Part shown: positions 32,909 to 41,652 of the stretch, in pieces
Numbering within the stretch: the stretch's first letter is position 1
How the letters are laid out: every line of letters begins with the position of its first letter
NCBI GenBank assembly: GCA_936940865.1
Contig: CAKZJB010000126.1
Coordinates: 1 to 41,652 of the forward strand
DNA: 41,652 bases
Origin: an uncultured Asticcacaulis sp.
Lineage (GTDB): Bacteria > Pseudomonadota > Alphaproteobacteria > Caulobacterales > Caulobacteraceae
Reading direction: 5' to 3'
Program-made: the position numbers and the translations under genes
Notes under the pieces: model-generated
Told to the model about the DNA's origin: nothing
What the model saw: the letters and a program-made list of their open reading frames with translations, nothing else
Database searches by the model: none

Positions 32909-33682
32909 ATGTCGTGGATCGCCCGGCGGCTGATCCCGAAGGACGATCGCTTTACCCTGATGACTCAGTCGTGGACGCATATCTGTGGGCTTGCCGGGTT
33001 TCCGCCCGCGTCGTGGCCAATCGTGCCGGCCCTGCTGCTGGCGGGCCTGGGCGGCAGCGTGACCCATTGCCTGACCATGTGTTCGGTCTTCGTCCTGGGG
33101 CAGCAGCCCAATGGCCTGTCGCCGTGGGCGCGGCTGCTCCTGCCCTATCATGCCGGCCGCGCCACCACCTATGCCGGCCTGGGGGCGCTTTCGGGCGCGG
33201 GCTTCGGCCTGTTCGCGGCGACCGGCGTCTTTCCGCTGATCCGCCATCTTGTCCTGGGGCTGGCCGCTGTCCTTTTCATCGCCATCCTGGCCGAGCGGCT
33301 GCTGGCCCTGGCGGGGATGCGCCTGCCGCTGCGCATCGGCGTGGGCGCCGGCTGCGCGCTCAAGGCAGCGGGCGGAGCCGGCCGCGTCAAAGCGCCGCTG
33401 CGACGTTACGCGCTGGGCCTGGCGATGGGTTTTCTGCCATGTCCGCTGGTGCTGGCTGCATTGGCCGCGGCCGGCACGACCGCCAGTCCGCTGACCGGCG
33501 GCCTGGCCATGCTGGCCTTCGGGCTGGGCACCACGCCGGCCCTGGCCGGCCTCGCCTTCGTCAAGGGCAACCTTCTGAATTCAAGCCCCAGGGTCCGCGA
33601 CGGCCTGACCCTGGCGGCCCTGGCATTAAACAGCGTCATCCTCCTGACCCTCGCGGTCGGGCCGGGTACCACGGGAGCATAA
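32909..33682 (+). CDS. UreH_2/SafE-like membrane protein linked to cbb3 oxidase
   Basis: This ~257-residue protein has about six hydrophobic segments. The motif [18 protein letters not shown] with two Cys, then [17 protein letters not shown] and later [12 protein letters not shown], is the pattern of UreH_2-type metal transporters (the sulfite exporter TauE/SafE annotation group). It precedes ccoN by 5 nt, so a role in metal, probably copper, handling for oxidase assembly is plausible but inferred. ATG 32909 leaves a charged 17-residue head; ATG 32960 is an alternative start. Confidence 0.75.
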   Translation: MSWIARRLIPKDDRFTLMTQSWTHICGLAGFPPASWPIVPALLLAGLGGSVTHCLTMCSVFVLGQQPNGLSPWARLLLPYHAGRATTYAGLGALSGAGFGLFAATGVFPLIRHLVLGLAAVLFIAILAERLLALAGMRLPLRIGVGAGCALKAAGGAGRVKAPLRRYALGLAMGFLPCPLVLAALAAAGTTASPLTGGLAMLAFGLGTTPALAGLAFVKGNLLNSSPRVRDGLTLAALALNSVILLTLAVGPGTTGA

Positions 33683-33687
33683 CGAAT

Positions 33688-35172
33688 ATGGACACAGTTC
33701 CGCTGAGCATGGAGACGGCCGGTCCCGTCCCGGCGCCGCCGTCGGCGGCGCCGCGCTACGATGAGACCATCATCAAATACTTCACCATCGCGTCGATGGT
33801 CTGGGCCATCGCCGGCTTCGCCGTCGGCCTGCTGCTGGCGCTGCAACTGGCGTTTCCGGTGTTCAATCTCGAACCCTGGCTGAACTTCGGCCGCCTGCGG
33901 CCGCTGCACACCTCGGCGGTCATCTTCGCCTTCGGCGGCAACATCCTGTTCGCCACATCGTACCATGTCGTGCAGCGGACCTGTCATACCAAACTGTTCA
34001 GCGTCAGGATGGCGTGGTTCCATTTCTGGGGCTACCAGGCCTTCATCCTGATGGCGGGGCTGGGCTACCTGTTCGGCGTCACCCAGGGCAAGGAGTATGC
34101 CGAGCCCGAATGGTACGCCGACCTGTGGCTGACCGTCGTCTGGGTCGTCTACCTCATCAACTACCTGATGACGCTGACGATGCGGAAGGAAAAGCACATC
34201 TATGTCGCCAACTGGTTCTTCCTGGGCTTCATCGTCACGGTCGCCATCCTGCACCTGGTCAACGGCCTGTCGATCCCGATCTCGCCGCTGAGCGTCAAGA
34301 GCTATACGGTCATGGGCGGCGTCCAGTCGGCCCTGACCCAGTGGTGGTACGGCCACAACGCCGTGGGCTTCTTCCTGACGGCCGGCTTCTTGGGCATGAT
34401 GTACTACTACGTCCCCAAGCAGGCCAACCGGCCGGTCTATTCCTACCGCCTGTCGATCATCCACTTCTGGTCGCTGATCTTCATCTACATCTGGGCGGGG
34501 CCGCACCACCTGCTTTACACATCGCTGCCCGACTGGGCGCAGACGCTCGGCATGACCTTCTCGATCATGCTGTGGATGCCGTCGTGGGGCGGGATGATCA
34601 ACGGCATCATGACCCTGTCGGGCGCCTGGCACAAGCTGCGCGACGATCCGATCCTGCAGTTCATGATCATCGCCTTGAGCTTCTACGGCATGTCGACCTT
34701 CGAGGGTCCGCTGATGTCGATCAAGACGGTCAACTCGCTGTCGCACTACACCAACTGGACCATCGGCCATGTCCATGCCGGGGCTTTGGGCTGGGTCGCC
34801 TATATCAGCTTCGGCGCGATCTACTACCTGGTGCCGCACCTGTGGAAGAAGCCGGCCATGTATTCCACCAGGCTGATCAGCCTGCACCTGTGGATATCGA
34901 CCGTCGGCATCGTCGCCTACATCGCGTCCATGTGGGTCGCCGGCATCATGCAGGGCCTGATGTGGCGCGCCTACGACAAGATGGGTTTCCTGACCTATTC
35001 CTTCGTCGAGGTCGTCCAGGCCATGCACCCCTATTACATCATCCGCGCGGCGGGCGGAGCCCTGTTCCTCGCGGGCGCCCTGATCATGGTCTTCAACATC
35101 TGGAAGACCATCCAGCAGCCCGGCACCGCGCCCGATACCGCTGTTCAGCCCGCGCTCGCGGCGGCCGAATAA
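33688..35172 (+). CDS. ccoN: cbb3-type cytochrome c oxidase subunit I
   Basis: This 494-residue catalytic subunit reduces O2 to water with high affinity in the inner membrane. All metal ligands are visible: H74 (LHTSAV) and H363 for low-spin haem b, H223 (WYGHNAVGF) with H273-H274 ([10 protein letters not shown]) for CuB, and H361 for haem b3 in [21 protein letters not shown] carries the tyrosine region characteristic of cbb3 enzymes. It is first in the classical NOQP order, 10 nt before ccoO. Confidence 0.97.
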   Translation: MDTVPLSMETAGPVPAPPSAAPRYDETIIKYFTIASMVWAIAGFAVGLLLALQLAFPVFNLEPWLNFGRLRPLHTSAVIFAFGGNILFATSYHVVQRTCHTKLFSVRMAWFHFWGYQAFILMAGLGYLFGVTQGKEYAEPEWYADLWLTVVWVVYLINYLMTLTMRKEKHIYVANWFFLGFIVTVAILHLVNGLSIPISPLSVKSYTVMGGVQSALTQWWYGHNAVGFFLTAGFLGMMYYYVPKQANRPVYSYRLSIIHFWSLIFIYIWAGPHHLLYTSLPDWAQTLGMTFSIMLWMPSWGGMINGIMTLSGAWHKLRDDPILQFMIIALSFYGMSTFEGPLMSIKTVNSLSHYTNWTIGHVHAGALGWVAYISFGAIYYLVPHLWKKPAMYSTRLISLHLWISTVGIVAYIASMWVAGIMQGLMWRAYDKMGFLTYSFVEVVQAMHPYYIIRAAGGALFLAGALIMVFNIWKTIQQPGTAPDTAVQPALAAAE

Positions 35173-35182
35173 GGAGCGTCCC

Positions 35183-35953
35183 ATGCTGGAAAGTCACAAG
35201 AAACTCGAACGCAATTCGATCCTGCTCCTGATCTTCGCCGTCATCGCGGTGTCTGTCGGCGGCATCGTCGAGATCGTGCCCCTGTTCCGCGTCCAGACCA
35301 CGATCGAGCCGGTCAAGGGCCTGCGCCCGCTGACGCCGCTCGAACTGGCGGGCGAGGACATCTATATCCGCGAGGGCTGCAATGTCTGCCATTCGCAGCA
35401 GATCCGCCCCCTGCGCGACGAGGTCCAGCGCTACGGCCACTACAGTCTGGCGGCCGAGAGCATGTACGACCACCCCTTCGTCTGGGGATCGGAACGCACG
35501 GGGCCGGACCTGGCGCGCGTCGGCGGCAAGTATTCCAACACCTGGCACATGGAGCACCTGACCGATCCGCGCTCTGTCGTGCCGGAATCGATCATGCCGC
35601 GCTATGACTTCCTGGCCCGCCAGGGGCTCAGGACCTGGGACCTGCCCGACAAGATGCGCACCCTGCGCACGGTCGGCGTGCCCTATACCCAGGACGACAT
35701 CGATAACGCGCTGGTCGACGTCCAGGCCCAGACCATGCCCGACGAAGACCCCAGCGGCCTGCAGAAACGCTATGGGCCCAAGGTCGTGCCGCAGGACTAC
35801 GGCAGCCACGATCCCGGCGGTCCGACCGAAATGGACGCGCTGATCGCTTATCTGCAGCAACTGGGCACCCAGGTCGATTTCACCGCCTACGACCCGGACT
35901 ACGAACTGCACAAGAGCGTGGCCCCAGGGGCGGCGAAGGGAGGGGCCAAATGA
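35183..35953 (+). CDS. ccoO: cbb3-type oxidase subunit II (monohaem cytochrome c)
   Basis: This 256-residue membrane-anchored cytochrome has an N-terminal helix (about 12-35) and one CNVCH haem site (Cys66, Cys69, His70), with a likely Met ligand in [26 protein letters not shown] is strongly conserved in FixO/CcoO. It passes electrons from CcoP to CcoN. GGAG lies before ATG 35183 and its stop overlaps ccoQ by ATGA. Confidence 0.97.
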   Translation: MLESHKKLERNSILLLIFAVIAVSVGGIVEIVPLFRVQTTIEPVKGLRPLTPLELAGEDIYIREGCNVCHSQQIRPLRDEVQRYGHYSLAAESMYDHPFVWGSERTGPDLARVGGKYSNTWHMEHLTDPRSVVPESIMPRYDFLARQGLRTWDLPDKMRTLRTVGVPYTQDDIDNALVDVQAQTMPDEDPSGLQKRYGPKVVPQDYGSHDPGGPTEMDALIAYLQQLGTQVDFTAYDPDYELHKSVAPGAAKGGAK

Positions 35954-36099
35954 ACACCACCCCCATCGGAATCGCGGTCCTGGTCGCATTCACCCTGAGC
36001 TTCGTGGCGATCTGCGTCTGGGCGTTGTGGCCCGCCAATCGCCAGAAAATGAAGGCCCACGGCCTGATCCCCCTCAACGAGGACGTCGACAATGGCTAA
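35950..36099 (+). CDS. ccoQ: cbb3-type oxidase small subunit CcoQ/FixQ
   Basis: This 49-residue protein has a single transmembrane helix (about 6-27, [20 protein letters not shown]) followed by a short polar tail. Position between ccoO and ccoP, length and topology identify it as CcoQ, which stabilises the oxidase complex. It overlaps ccoO by 4 nt and ccoP by 8 nt. Confidence 0.9.
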   Translation: MNTTPIGIAVLVAFTLSFVAICVWALWPANRQKMKAHGLIPLNEDVDNG

Positions 36100-36991
36100 C
36101 AAGACCCCCAAGGGCAGACACCCCGGCGCCGAACACGACGAGATTTCCGGCGTCCAGACGACGGGCCACGAGTGGGACGGCCTGAAAGAGCTCGACAATC
36201 CGGCGCCGCGCTGGTGGCTGATCGTGTGGATCATCTCCATCCTTTTCGCGGTCGGCTACTGGATCGTCTTTCCGGCCTGGCCGACGCCTGCCGGCCACAC
36301 CAAGGGCGTCGCAGGCTGGACGGAATATTCCAAGCTGAAGGCCGAGCAAAAGGAAATCGACCAGCGCCAGGGCACCTACCTGTCGAAGCTGCACACCATG
36401 AGCTTCGACCAGATTCGCGCGGACCCGGCGGAATATGCCTTCGCCAAGGCCGGCGGCGCCGTGGTGTTCAAGGAAAACTGCGCGGCGTGCCACGGCACGG
36501 GCGGGGAAGGCCGAAAGGGCTATCCCAACCTGAACGACGACGACTGGCTGTTCGGCGGCAGGATCGACGACATCTACCACACCATTCAGGTGGGGTCGCG
36601 CTCGACCGATCCCGACACCCACGCCACCATGATGCCGGCCTTCGGCAAGAGCGGCATCCTGACGCCCGCCCAGATCGACGACGCGGCGACCTATGTGGTG
36701 CAGCTTCAGCACGGCACGCCGGCCATGCCGACGCCAGCGTGGACGCGCGGCCAGGCGGTCTTCGCCGCCAACTGCGCGTCGTGCCACGGCGAAGGCGGCG
36801 GCGGAAACCGCGACCTGGGCGCGCCGCGCCTCAACGATGCCATCTGGCTCTATGGCGGCGACAAGGCGACCGTGATCGAGACGATCACCAATGCCCGCGC
36901 CGGCGTCATGCCGACCTGGAAGCATCGCCTGAGCCAGGACAACCAGCGCATGGTCGCCATTTACGTCCACAGCCTCGGCGGGGGTGAGTAG
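36092..36991 (+). CDS. ccoP: cbb3-type oxidase subunit III (dihaem cytochrome c)
   Basis: This 299-residue protein has an N-terminal polar segment and one membrane helix (about 41-61), then two cytochrome c domains with CAACH (130-134) and CASCH (228-232). Axial Met candidates are in TMMPAFG and GVMPTW. DGLKELDNPAPRWWL before the helix is a CcoP hallmark. It accepts electrons from periplasmic cytochrome c or the bc1 complex and feeds CcoO. Confidence 0.97.
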   Translation: MANKTPKGRHPGAEHDEISGVQTTGHEWDGLKELDNPAPRWWLIVWIISILFAVGYWIVFPAWPTPAGHTKGVAGWTEYSKLKAEQKEIDQRQGTYLSKLHTMSFDQIRADPAEYAFAKAGGAVVFKENCAACHGTGGEGRKGYPNLNDDDWLFGGRIDDIYHTIQVGSRSTDPDTHATMMPAFGKSGILTPAQIDDAATYVVQLQHGTPAMPTPAWTRGQAVFAANCASCHGEGGGGNRDLGAPRLNDAIWLYGGDKATVIETITNARAGVMPTWKHRLSQDNQRMVAIYVHSLGGGE

Positions 36992-36996
36992 GTCCC

Positions 36997-38409
36997 GTGA
37001 TCCAGTTGTTTGAGAAGGCGGAAAAGATCTATCCCCGCCGCGTCTACGGCCATTTCCGGAACCTGAAGTGGCTGGCGATGATCGTCCTTCTCGGTATCTA
37101 CTATGCGGCGCCGTGGCTGCGTTATAACCGCGGCCCGCATGTTCCCGACCAGGCCATACTGATCGACCTGACCGGCCAGCGCGGCTATTTCTTCGGCATC
37201 GAGATCTGGCCGCAGGAAGTCTATCTGCTGGTCGGCATCCTGATCCTGGCGGCGATCGGCCTGTTCTTCGCCACCTCGCTGCTGGGCCGGGTGTGGTGCG
37301 GCTATGCCTGCCCCCAAACCGTATGGACCGACCTGTTCGTCTGGGTCGAGCGCTTCGTGCAGGGCGACCGCAATGCCAGGAAGCGCCTCGACGAGTCCGG
37401 GTGGACGTTCGAGAAGATCTGGAAGAAGGGCCTGACCCATCTGATCTGGCTCCTGATCGGACTTATGACCGGCGGCGCCTGGGTCTTCTACTTCAACGAC
37501 GCGCCGGGCCTGCTCGACGATATCGTCCACCTCAGCGTGCCGTGGAGCGTGCTGGGCTGGATCGTGGCGCTGACCTTTTCGACCTATTTCATGGCCGGGT
37601 TCGCGCGCGAAAACATCTGCAAGTACGCCTGCCCCTACGCCCGTTTCCAGTCGGCCATGTTCGACAAGGACACGCTGATCATCAGTTACGCGACGGAGCG
37701 CGGCGAGCCGCGCGGCAAGCACAAGCAGGGCGAAAGCTGGGACGGCAAGGGCCACTGCATCGACTGCCTGTCGTGCGTCGTCGTCTGTCCCATGGGCATA
37801 GATATCCGCAACGGACTGCAATACGACTGCATCGGCTGCGGCCTGTGCATCGACGCCTGCAACAGCGTGATGGACAAGATCGGCCTGCCGCGTGCCTTGA
37901 TCCACTACGACACGGAAAACAACCAGCAGGCCCGCACTGCCGCCAAGGCCGCGGGCGTGCCGGCACCGAAAGGGCGGATGAAATGGATCCGGCCGCGCAC
38001 CGTCTTCTACGCCGCGATCATGTCTCTGGTCGGCGCGCTGATGCTGGGCGCCATCCTTTTGCGCACCGAGACCGACGTCAATGTCATCCATAACCGGTCG
38101 CCGCTCTATGTACGGCTGTCGAGCGGGGAAATCCGCAACAACTACCAGATCAAGGTGCTCAACAAGACGCACTTCGACCGCAGCTATACCTTCAGCGTCG
38201 CGGGGCTCAACCCCAGGGCCGTAACCCTGCTGGGCGCATCGGATGCCCAGGTGAAGACCTTCGTGGTGCCCGCCAACACCGTCGGGGAATTCCGCGTCGA
38301 ACTGGTGGTCGCCCCCTCGGGAACGGGGCGCGTGCCCGTGACCTTCCTGCTCAAGGACCAGCAAACCGGAAAGGTGGCCAGACATGCCAGCTATTTCATC
38401 CAGCCCTGA
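36997..38409 (+). CDS. ccoG: CcoG/FixG copper-reductase-type iron-sulphur protein
   Basis: This 470-residue membrane protein has five predicted helices and two ferredoxin-type clusters (Cys254-257-260-264 and Cys278-281-284-288), plus membrane-embedded WCGYACPQ and KYACPYARFQ motifs. A C-terminal periplasmic Ig-like domain covers about 365-470. It belongs to the CcoG family, shown in Rhodobacter to reduce Cu(II) for cbb3 assembly. It starts with GTG 5 nt after ccoP and overlaps ccoH by 26 nt. Confidence 0.93.
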   Translation: MIQLFEKAEKIYPRRVYGHFRNLKWLAMIVLLGIYYAAPWLRYNRGPHVPDQAILIDLTGQRGYFFGIEIWPQEVYLLVGILILAAIGLFFATSLLGRVWCGYACPQTVWTDLFVWVERFVQGDRNARKRLDESGWTFEKIWKKGLTHLIWLLIGLMTGGAWVFYFNDAPGLLDDIVHLSVPWSVLGWIVALTFSTYFMAGFARENICKYACPYARFQSAMFDKDTLIISYATERGEPRGKHKQGESWDGKGHCIDCLSCVVVCPMGIDIRNGLQYDCIGCGLCIDACNSVMDKIGLPRALIHYDTENNQQARTAAKAAGVPAPKGRMKWIRPRTVFYAAIMSLVGALMLGAILLRTETDVNVIHNRSPLYVRLSSGEIRNNYQIKVLNKTHFDRSYTFSVAGLNPRAVTLLGASDAQVKTFVVPANTVGEFRVELVVAPSGTGRVPVTFLLKDQQTGKVARHASYFIQP

Positions 38410-38893
38410 GGCCGGCCTGTCCCGGGCCGAAATCGACCGCCGGCGCGGCCGCATCGTGCCGTGGGTCATCGCCGCCTTTTATCTTACCTTCATGTCGACC
38501 CTTATCGCCTTCGTCGTCATCGCCTACCAGCATCCGCCGAGCGACGTAACCGAGGAGGCTTATGAAAAGGGACTCGATTACAATACGGCCATCGACAAGG
38601 GCCAGGCCCAGGCGCGGCTGGGCTGGACCTCGTCCCTGTCGGTCGACGGCAAGGTCATGACCTTCGTGCTCAGGGATGCGGCTGGGCAGGGGCTCGACGG
38701 CGCCGTGGCACGGGTCTGGTTCGTCCATCCCGACCGGTCGGGCCTCGATCGCTCGGTGGAACTGGTGGGCGCCGGCCACGGACACTACACCGCCCGGCTG
38801 GCCTTGCCCGCCACCGGCCAGTGGGACATTCACATCACCGCCGAGGTCAAGGGGCAGCAGTACCAGCTGGCTCAGCCGATGGAGATCGACTGA
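38384..38893 (+). CDS. ccoH: CcoH/FixH cbb3 oxidase assembly protein
   Basis: This 169-residue protein has a single N-terminal helix (about 24-47) and a periplasmic FixH beta domain. EEAYEKGLDYNTAIDKGQAQ is the family signature, and the end has GHYTARLALPATGQWDIHI. It is needed for late steps of cbb3 maturation. The start overlaps ccoG. After its stop the cluster is interrupted by a palindromic element. Confidence 0.93.
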   Translation: MPAISSSPEAGLSRAEIDRRRGRIVPWVIAAFYLTFMSTLIAFVVIAYQHPPSDVTEEAYEKGLDYNTAIDKGQAQARLGWTSSLSVDGKVMTFVLRDAAGQGLDGAVARVWFVHPDRSGLDRSVELVGAGHGHYTARLALPATGQWDIHITAEVKGQQYQLAQPMEID

Positions 38894-38956
38894 TCATGTT
38901 CGGCGCCCGACTCTTAGTGAGATCAGATATCGGATCAAGCCTGTGCACGCGGCCTT

Positions 38957-39136
38957 AAGATACCCCACCACCGCACCTCATTCGCTGCGCTCATTCGAGC
39001 GGTCCCCCTCCCCATCGCGTCGCGACGGGGAGGTGCAAGGTATTTGCGTTTTCCTGCGCCTCCCCGTTCGGAACGAATGGGGAGGGGGACCGCACGAGGC
39101 GCCGTCAGGCGACGAGATGTGGTGGTGGGGTATCTT
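38957..39136. mobile_element. MITE/REP-like palindromic element
   Basis: This 180-bp element has perfect 16-bp terminal inverted repeats (AAGATACCCCACCACC at 38957-38972, its complement at 39121-39136). A second perfect inner pair follows (GCGGTCCCCCTCCCCAT at 38999-39015 and 39077-39093), with further pairing of CGACGGGGAGG and CCTCCCCGTTCG-type segments inside. There is no coding capacity. It sits between ccoH and ccoS and would make a very stable RNA fold. I see no clear target-site duplication. Similar palindromes are common between genes in Caulobacter relatives. Confidence 0.75.
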
Positions 39137-39176
39137 GCTTTCGACAGCTCGTAGCGCGCTAAAAAGCCGGGCGGAA

Positions 39177-39195
39177 TTTGCAATGACATTGCAAA
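39177..39195. repeat. 9-bp perfect inverted repeat just before ccoS
   Basis: TTTGCAATG-A-CATTGCAAA ends 10 nt before the ccoS ATG. It could be an operator, or an RNA hairpin affecting translation. It does not match the FixK box. Confidence 0.4.
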
Positions 39196-39205
39196 GGCAC
39201 TGACC

Positions 39206-39355
39206 ATGGCCATCTTCCTCGTCCTTGTTCCGCTCGCCTTCCTGCTCGGTCTTGTCGGCCTCGGCGCCTTCATGTGGGCGCTCAAGGACGACCAGTTCGA
39301 CGATCTCGACCGCCACGCCGCCGAAATCCTGCGTGAGGACGGCGAGGGGCAATGA
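39206..39355 (+). CDS. ccoS: CcoS cbb3 oxidase assembly protein (first copy)
   Basis: This 49-residue protein has one transmembrane helix (AIFLVLVPLAFLLGLVGLGA) followed by FMWALKDDQFDDLDRHAAEIL, the CcoS signature. CcoS is required for cofactor insertion into cbb3. Its stop overlaps the ccoI start by ATGA. It lies before ccoI rather than after it as in the usual GHIS order, and a second relative follows ccoI. Confidence 0.88.
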   Translation: MAIFLVLVPLAFLLGLVGLGAFMWALKDDQFDDLDRHAAEILREDGEGQ

Positions 39356-41538
39356 GCGGGACAGTCGATTACAGCTGTTTCGCGCGCGGCGACGACGACC
39401 GCCTTTCCCTCTATCTCCAGGTCGAGGGCATGCGCTGCGCCAGTTGCGCCTGGCGGATCGAACAGGCCCTGCAGGCGCATCCCGGTGTCGAGGCGCGCAT
39501 CAACTTCTCGACCGAGCGCCTTCGCCTGTCGTGGCCCAGGGCCGAGGGCGCGCAGGCCGCCAACGATTACGCCCATGAGGTCGAGGCCCTGGGCTTTCAC
39601 GTCGCGCCGTTCGACGCCGACAGCCGCATGCAGCAATCCCGGGCCGAAGAGCGCTTCCTGCTGGGGTGCCTGGCCGTGGCGGGGTTCGCGACCCTGGCCG
39701 TCATGCTGTTCACCGACCCCCTGTGGTTCCTGTCCGAGGCGCAGTTGAACGGCCCGACGCGCGACCTGATGCACTGGGCGACGGGCCTGATCGCGATGCC
39801 GGCGACCCTGTGGTGCGGGAGGCCCTTTTTCAGGTCGGCCCTGTCGGCCCTGAGCCACGGCCGCACCAATATGGACGTGCCGATCTCGCTGGCCGTGCTG
39901 CTGGCCAACGCCATGTCGCTGTTCGAAACCATCCGCCACGGGCGCTATGTTTATTTCGACGCCTCGGTCATGCTGCTCTTCTTCCTGCTGATCGGGCGCT
40001 ATCTCGACCTCAAGGCGCGGGGGCGGGCGCGGGCCGCCGCCGAAGGCCTGCTGGCCATGCTGGAAGGCACGGCGACGGTCCTGCGCGACGGCGCCACAGT
40101 GGCGTTACGCATCCGCGACATCCGGCTGGGCGAGGTCCTGCTGGTGGCGCCCGGGGAAAAGATCGCGGCCGACGGCATCGTGTCCGACGGCCAGTCCGAG
40201 GTCGACACCCACCTGGTGACCGGCGAGACCCTGCCGCGCCCGGTCAAGGCCGGCGACACGGTCTATGCCGGCATGATCAACACTTCTGCGCCTCTGCGCG
40301 TCATGGTCAGCGCGGCCGCCGACGACAGCCTGCTCAGCGAAATCGTCTCGCTGATGGAAAAGGCCGAACAGTCGCAATCGCCCTATGTGCGGTTCGCCGA
40401 CCGGGTGGCGGGACTTTACGCGCCCGTGGTCCACGGCCTGGCGCTGGCGACCTTTTTCGGCTGGATGGCGTGGGGCTATGTCGCGCACCGCCCGGTGACC
40501 TGGGAGGACGCCCTGCTCAACGCCATGGCGGTGCTGATCATCACCTGCCCCTGCGCGCTCGGGCTGGCTGTGCCAGTGGCGCAGGTGGTCGCCGCCGGCG
40601 CGATGATGCGGCGTGGAATATTGGTGAAGGACGGCTCCGCTCTGGAACGTCTGGCCGAAGCCGACCGCGTCCGTTTCGACAAGACCGGCACGCTGACCCT
40701 CGGTCGTCCCGAACTGGTCGGGGACATGCCCCTGTCGGCCGAGGAGCAGCCACTGGCGCTGGCGCTTGCCCGGGCTAGCCGCCACCCCTTGTCGATTGCG
40801 CTCGCGCGCCGGCTCGAAACGCACGGCGTGATCGCCGCCGATCTCGGCCGGATCGTCGAATATCCGGGCAAGGGCGTCGAGGCGCGACTGGCCGGAAGAA
40901 CGATCCGCCTCGGCAGCCCGGCGTGGATCGGTTGCGCGGCGGCTGGCGAGGACCTCGCCTGCGCCTTCGCCGTCGACGACCGGCCTCCGCAGCTGCTGCG
41001 GTTCAGCGACCGCACCCGCCCCGAGGCCAAGGCGAGCGTGCGGCGACTCGAAGCGCAAGGGCTCGAATGCGCCATCCTGTCCGGCGACCGGCGCGCAGCG
41101 GTCGCACCGGTAGCGGCCGAACTCGGCCTGACCGCCGCCGTCGGGCTGTCCCCGGCAGAAAAGGTCGACGCGATCCACCGGCAGGCCGCGATCGGCCATC
41201 GCGTGCTGATGGTCGGCGACGGACTGAACGACGGCCCCGCGCTGGCTGCCGGCCATGTGTCGATCGCCCCGGCCTCGGCCAGCGATGTCGGACAGATGGC
41301 GGCCGACCTCGTGTTTCTCGGCGACTCGCTGGCCCCCGTTCCGACCGCTATTGACGCCGCGCGGCGCACGATGCGCGTCGTCCGACAGAATTTCGTCCTC
41401 GCGATCGGTTACAACATGCTGGCGGTACCGCTCGCGCTGGCCGGCATGGTAACGCCGCTGGTGGCCGCCATCGCGATGTCGACATCGTCGATCATCGTCG
41501 TGGCGAACGCGCTGCGGCTCCGGAGGATCGGCGCATGA
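39352..41538 (+). CDS. ccoI: CcoI/FixI copper-transporting P1B-type ATPase
   Basis: This 728-residue ATPase supplies copper for the CcoN active site. An N-terminal heavy-metal domain carries GMRCASC (Cys29, Cys32). The catalytic motifs are TGE (290-292), the intramembrane CPC (399-401), phosphorylation-site DKTGTLT (Asp443), HP (478-479) and GDGLND (622-627). About eight helices are predicted. It is coupled to ccoS on both sides by ATGA overlaps. Confidence 0.95.
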   Translation: MSGTVDYSCFARGDDDRLSLYLQVEGMRCASCAWRIEQALQAHPGVEARINFSTERLRLSWPRAEGAQAANDYAHEVEALGFHVAPFDADSRMQQSRAEERFLLGCLAVAGFATLAVMLFTDPLWFLSEAQLNGPTRDLMHWATGLIAMPATLWCGRPFFRSALSALSHGRTNMDVPISLAVLLANAMSLFETIRHGRYVYFDASVMLLFFLLIGRYLDLKARGRARAAAEGLLAMLEGTATVLRDGATVALRIRDIRLGEVLLVAPGEKIAADGIVSDGQSEVDTHLVTGETLPRPVKAGDTVYAGMINTSAPLRVMVSAAADDSLLSEIVSLMEKAEQSQSPYVRFADRVAGLYAPVVHGLALATFFGWMAWGYVAHRPVTWEDALLNAMAVLIITCPCALGLAVPVAQVVAAGAMMRRGILVKDGSALERLAEADRVRFDKTGTLTLGRPELVGDMPLSAEEQPLALALARASRHPLSIALARRLETHGVIAADLGRIVEYPGKGVEARLAGRTIRLGSPAWIGCAAAGEDLACAFAVDDRPPQLLRFSDRTRPEAKASVRRLEAQGLECAILSGDRRAAVAPVAAELGLTAAVGLSPAEKVDAIHRQAAIGHRVLMVGDGLNDGPALAAGHVSIAPASASDVGQMAADLVFLGDSLAPVPTAIDAARRTMRVVRQNFVLAIGYNMLAVPLALAGMVTPLVAAIAMSTSSIIVVANALRLRRIGA

Positions 41539-41652
41539 ACGGAATTGCCTTCCTCATCCCGATCGCACTTGGCCTCGGACTCGCCGGTCTCTTTGCCTTC
41601 CATTGGGCGCTCCGCGTGGGGCAGTTCGACGATCCGGAAGGCGCGGCAATCC
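41535..41652 (+). CDS. second CcoS-like protein, truncated by the window edge
   Basis: The visible 39 residues start with a hydrophobic helix (IAFLIPIALGLGLAGLFAF) and continue HWALRVGQFDDPEGAAI, matching the CcoS pattern of helix, WALRxGQ(F/Y)DD and EGAA. It lies in the usual ccoS place after ccoI, overlapping it by ATGA. It is diverged from the first copy (39206-39355), so it is not a recent tandem duplicate. Confidence 0.8.
   Translation, partial: MNGIAFLIPIALGLGLAGLFAFHWALRVGQFDDPEGAAI

Noticed and set aside
38904-38967. Short open frame starting MFGARLL after ccoH
   Set aside because: It has 20 codons, no ribosome-binding site and ends inside the palindromic element. It may be a remnant but is not supportable as a gene.
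38935-39355. Minus-strand frames across the palindromic element
   Set aside because: They arise from the GC-rich palindrome and give low-complexity His/Pro/Arg sequence. The plus strand carries ccoS.
1-41652. CRISPR arrays, tRNA, rRNA, integrases, transposase genes
   Set aside because: I found no regularly spaced repeats, no tRNA or rRNA signatures, and no integrase or transposase motifs on either strand.

Overview
The window looks like chromosomal DNA of a high-GC alphaproteobacterium. The evidence is a complete FixL-FixJ-FixK oxygen-sensing cascade, a ccoNOQP-GHIS (cbb3 oxidase) cluster, a phasin (implying polyhydroxyalkanoate granules), strong GC bias at third codon positions, and nine FNR/FixK boxes of the form TTGA(C/T)-N4-(A/G)TCAA. 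A degenerate single-domain receiver next to fixLJ, resembling FixT of Caulobacter, and a palindromic intergenic element of a style seen in Caulobacter relatives suggest Caulobacterales. That placement is an inference.

Region 1 (1-11.6 kb) holds cell-envelope and carbohydrate genes: a GH16 lipoprotein, two secreted proteins of unknown function, a heterodimeric ABC exporter with one degenerate ATP site, an Rcp1-type single-domain response regulator, and a 1251-residue secreted LamG protein. Two pairs of short diverged repeats link the 1.6-2.2 kb and 7.0-7.2 kb areas.

Region 2 (11.7-20.0 kb) is a compact five-gene minus-strand operon. In transcription order it is MmeI-like DNA methyltransferase, RhuM-family protein, GIY-YIG-like protein, DEAD/DEAH helicase, and a second GIY-YIG-like protein. 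Every junction overlaps by 4-8 nt. It looks like a restriction-modification-type defence system of unusual composition. The methyltransferase carries an AT-rich block over its presumed target-recognition domain, consistent with specificity exchange.

Region 3 (20.1-41.7 kb) is a low-oxygen module. FixL and FixJ should activate fixK through a FixJ-like site, and fixK is followed immediately by a phosphotransacetylase-like gene and ackA. FixK boxes then precede cytochrome c, a universal stress protein (followed by a quinone-reductase-like gene and a ChaB-like gene), a phasin, a FixT-like receiver (probable negative feedback, with a predicted leaderless mRNA), OmpW, a DUF4010-type membrane protein, hemN, and a UreH/SafE-like gene leading into ccoNOQP-GH. 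ccoH is separated from ccoS-ccoI by a roughly 180-bp palindromic element. A second ccoS-like gene follows ccoI and runs off the right edge. A perfect FixK box in the chaB-phasin gap faces no protein gene. On its minus side lies a candidate ~115-nt small RNA ending in a 12-bp hairpin with a CCTCC loop.
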